A stretch of DNA of 64,000 bases, taken from assembly GCA_017848435.1 (NCBI GenBank), contig JAFEHU010000051.1, forward strand, positions 93,206 through 157,205. Direction: 5' to 3'. The notes below the pieces were generated by a model, which saw only the letters and a program-made list of their open reading frames with translations, searched no databases and was not told the DNA's origin. This DNA is from Burkholderiaceae bacterium (GTDB lineage: Bacteria > Pseudomonadota > Gammaproteobacteria > Burkholderiales > Burkholderiaceae_C). This document shows, piece after piece, positions 62,001 to 64,000 of this stretch (the first letter of the stretch is position 1; every line of letters starts with the position of its first letter). Made by a program: the position numbers and the translations under genes.

Positions 62001-62498
62001 ATGCGCACCTTGCGTCCACTGACACGTACCGCCACCCTCATTTCTGCCGCCTTGCTGGTGGGCACACTGGCCGCCTGCGGCACGCAGGGGCCGGTGAACA
62101 ACACCTACCCGCCGTCGCAGTCACAGGCGCCGGTGTACAACGCGCCCGGCAATTTCCAGGAATACGGCCGCATCACCAACATCGAGGTCTTTCAGACCCA
62201 GGCCCCTGCCAGCAATGGCGTGGCGGGCACGGTCATTGGCGGCGTGATTGGCGGCGTGCTGGGCAACCAGGTTGGCGGCGGCAGCGGGCGTGACGCGGCC
62301 ACCGTGGTGGGCGCCGTGGGTGGCGCGATTGCCGGCAACCAGATCCAGAAAAACCGCAACCCCGAAGTGCGCGAAAGCGTACGCGTCTCGGTGCGGCTGG
62401 ACAACGGCGCCTACCGCGCCTACGACATGACCTCAGCTGGAGACCTGCGCATTGGCGACCGTGTCCGCATCGACAACGGCCAGCTTTTCCGCAGCTGA
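62001..62498 (+). CDS. Outer-membrane lipoprotein with glycine-zipper domain (SlyB/PcP-like)
   Basis: The 165-residue protein has a lipoprotein signal with LAAC at 23-26 (Cys26 modified). It has a glycine-zipper hairpin at about 72-117 ([19 protein letters not shown] and [13 protein letters not shown]) and a C-terminal beta part ([14 protein letters not shown] ... [11 protein letters not shown]). It is typical of the 17-kDa surface antigen/SlyB group. AGGAG lies 6 nt before the ATG. It sits on the opposite strand between hemC and the algR-like gene. Confidence 0.9.
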   Translation: MRTLRPLTRTATLISAALLVGTLAACGTQGPVNNTYPPSQSQAPVYNAPGNFQEYGRITNIEVFQTQAPASNGVAGTVIGGVIGGVLGNQVGGGSGRDAATVVGAVGGAIAGNQIQKNRNPEVRESVRVSVRLDNGAYRAYDMTSAGDLRIGDRVRIDNGQLFRS

Positions 62499-62511
62499 AA
62501 ACGCTGACGGT

Positions 62512-63282
62512 TCAGGGTGTGGGGCGCAGCAGCGCCTCGCGCACGGCGGCCAGCTGGCGGCGTGAAACCGCCAGCAATTCCTCGGTGCCGTGCAGGCGCA
62601 GGGCCCAGCCCTCGCCCTCTTCGGCATCGACGTGTTTCTCCAGCGCGCGCATGGCATGGCGTGCCACCAGGGCGTTGCGGTGCACCCGCATGAACAGTGC
62701 GCTGTGGCGGGCTTCCAGCTCGTTCAGCGAACCGTCCAGGATGTAGCTGCGGCGCGCGGTCTGCACCGTGACGTATTTGAGTTCGGCCTTCAAAAACAGC
62801 ACATCGGCCACCGGAATGCGCTCGGCACGGCCCCGGTCCTGTATCAGCAGCACTTTTTGAGCCAAATTGGCACCTAGCCTCAGTGAATCCTTGCGGTAGC
62901 GCTCTACTTTTTGTAGCGACTGCTGCAACCGCTCGAGCCGCACCGGCTTGGTCAGGTAGTCCAGCGCCTCGACCTCGAACGCGGCCACCGCGTGTTCGGT
63001 ATGGGCCGTGACGAAGACCAGCGCGGGCACGTGTTCGTGGCGCTGCAGTGCGCGTGCCAGCGCCAGACCGTCCATGCCCGGCATGTGGATGTCCAGCAGC
63101 AGCACGTCTGCGGTGTTCACTGCCAGCCAGGCCATGGCCTGTGCCGCGTCGGCGGCTTCGGCCACCACCTCGGCCACTGGCGCCGTGCAGTCCCCCACCA
63201 GGGTGCGCAGCCGCGCACGCGCCAGCGCTTCGTCGTCCACCAGCACAACACGCAGAGGGGACAGCAAGGGCTGGGTGCTCAC
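62512..63282 (-). CDS. algR: AlgR/LytTR-type response regulator
   Basis: The 256-residue protein has a receiver domain with the Asp16-Asp17 pair, phosphoacceptor Asp64 (LLLDIHMPGMDG) and Lys112 (YLTKP), and a C-terminal LytTR DNA-binding domain (about 150-255). The linker, residues 123-141, is encoded by dispersed element copy 8. It overlaps the kinase gene by four bases. Proximity to hemC matches algZ-algR-hemC of Pseudomonas; the symbol rests on this synteny and domain layout. Confidence 0.88.
   Translation of the reverse strand: MSTQPLLSPLRVVLVDDEALARARLRTLVGDCTAPVAEVVAEAADAAQAMAWLAVNTADVLLLDIHMPGMDGLALARALQRHEHVPALVFVTAHTEHAVAAFEVEALDYLTKPVRLERLQQSLQKVERYRKDSLRLGANLAQKVLLIQDRGRAERIPVADVLFLKAELKYVTVQTARRSYILDGSLNELEARHSALFMRVHRNALVARHAMRALEKHVDAEEGEGWALRLHGTEELLAVSRRQLAAVREALLRPTP
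62861..62917 (-). repeat. Dispersed head/core element, copy 8 (inside algR-like gene)
   Basis: On the minus strand the head is 62917-62901 (GCTAC...AGAGC), the spacer 62900-62892, the core 62891-62877 (AGGATTCACTGAGGC, 11 of 15) and the tail runs to 62861 (ends ATTTGGC). It is sense-oriented, in a different frame from the era and rne copies, and encodes linker residues 123-141. Confidence 0.78.
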
Positions 63283-64000
63283 AACGGCACCTCGATCCGC
63301 ACCTGGTACACGCCGTCTTGCAGCACTGTGTGAAAGCGCGATGCCACGTCGTGCAGCAAGCGCAGGCGGTCACGCACATTGGCCAATGCCAGCCCCTGGC
63401 CGCCTTCCCCCTGCCCGGCGGGCACCGTGTTGCGGACCTTGATCACCACGCTGGCCCCACGGCGCTCGGTGCTGATCGCCAGCTCCGCACCGTTCGGACT
63501 GGGTTCGACCCCGTGCTTGACGGCGTTTTCCACCAGCGGCTGCAGCAGCAGCGGCGGCAGGCGGGCGGCGGCGGCAGACGGGTCCAGCGACCAGGTCACC
63601 CGCAGGCGCTCGCCAAAACGCACCTGCTCGATGGCCAGGTAACGCTGCGCCAGTGCGATCTCGTCGGCCAGCGTGACGGACTCGCCCAGCTCGGCCAGCG
63701 CGTGGCGGAACAAATCGCTCAGGTCTTCCAGCAGCGCTTCGGCGCGGGCCGGTTCGGCGCGCACCAGGGCGATGGCGCTGTTGAGTGTGTTGAACAAAAA
63801 ATGCGGCCGGATGCGCGCCTGCAGCTCGGACAGCCGGGCTGCGGTGCGGGCCGGGGTTTGCCCCTTGGCCCGCCAGACCAGCGCCGCCACCAGCGCCGCC
63901 GCCAGCAAACCGCCCGCCACCGCACTGGCCAGCCAGGGCGCGTTGCCCCCGCCGCCGGCCACAGCGGCCAGCAGCGCACAACCCAACAGCCCCGCCACCG
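63279..64000 (-). CDS. algZ: AlgZ/LytS-type sensor histidine kinase (partial)
   Basis: Only the C-terminal part, about 240 codons, is in the window; the start lies beyond the right edge. It shows the end of a hydrophobic membrane region, the His_kinase motif RIRPHFLFNTLNS with the phosphorylated His, the N box LQPLVENAVKHGVE and a G-box GQGLALANVRDRL. It overlaps the response regulator ATG by four bases, so the two form a pair. Confidence 0.85.
   Translation of the reverse strand, partial: VAGLLGCALLAAVAGGGGNAPWLASAVAGGLLAAALVAALVWRAKGQTPARTAARLSELQARIRPHFLFNTLNSAIALVRAEPARAEALLEDLSDLFRHALAELGESVTLADEIALAQRYLAIEQVRFGERLRVTWSLDPSAAAARLPPLLLQPLVENAVKHGVEPSPNGAELAISTERRGASVVIKVRNTVPAGQGEGGQGLALANVRDRLRLLHDVASRFHTVLQDGVYQVRIEVPL

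Overview
The window is a high-GC stretch of bacterial core chromosome, most likely from a member of the Comamonadaceae (Betaproteobacteria, Burkholderiales). The assignment rests on gene order (leuCDB-asd-fimV-truA-trpFBA-accD; yceD-rpmF-plsX-fab-rpoE-mucABD-lepA-lepB-rnc-era-recO-pdxJ-acpS-nagZ; algZ-algR-hemCDXY), protein-level similarity recognised by eye, and frequent four-base start/stop overlaps. The genus cannot be fixed from sequence alone. No rRNA, tRNA, CRISPR array, transposase or phage gene was seen.

Layout. 1-4340: end of the succinate dehydrogenase operon (sdhD end, sdhA, sdhB, sdhE) and gltA, closed by a strong intrinsic terminator. 4551-9316: leucine genes leuC, leuD, a small membrane protein, leuB, then asd. 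9486-16370: fimV, truA, trpF, trpB, trpA, accD. 16383-25648: a yggT-like gene on the minus strand, then a LON-domain gene heading a tightly packed glycan operon (4,6-dehydratase, flippase, methyltransferase, three GT2 glycosyltransferases, epimerase/reductase, initiating phosphoglycosyltransferase). 25702-27913: lysS and a YgjP-like metallopeptidase. 28988-48598: about 20 kb of minus-strand genes running from yceD through fatty-acid synthesis, the envelope-stress sigma system (rpoE, rseA/mucA, rseB/mucB, mucD) and lepA-lepB-rnc-era-recO-pdxJ-acpS, ending at nagZ. 48644-53113: a maf-like gene, an RsmI-like methyltransferase, an sppA-like gene, a Rieske protein, a HAD phosphatase and rluC. 53668-56724: rne, preceded by a long structured leader. 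56766 to the right edge: a DUF4198-like gene, hemY, hemX, hemD, hemC, a glycine-zipper lipoprotein, and an AlgR/AlgZ-type two-component pair, with the kinase cut by the edge.

How the genes fit together. Central carbon metabolism (TCA) and amino-acid synthesis (Leu, Trp, the Asp family) occupy the left part. Envelope construction dominates the rest: lipid synthesis, a surface or lipid-linked glycan, signal peptidases, muropeptide recycling, and the sigma-E/Muc and AlgZ/AlgR regulators. RNA-maintenance genes (rnc, rne, rluC, era, truA) are interspersed.

Most notable observation: eight copies of a short dispersed element share one exact internal spacing: a 17-nt inverted-repeat head (GCTAC-N7-RTAGC), a 9-nt spacer and a 15-nt core close to AGATTCCACTAAGGC. 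Five overlap protein-coding sequence (trpF, the Era N-terminus, the MucB signal peptide, the RNase E tail, the AlgR-like linker), one supplies the fabH stop codon, one carries the start codon of the YgjP-like gene, and one follows the gltA terminator. A second, GC-rich 75-bp repeat fills the only two large gaps of the lepA-nagZ operon.
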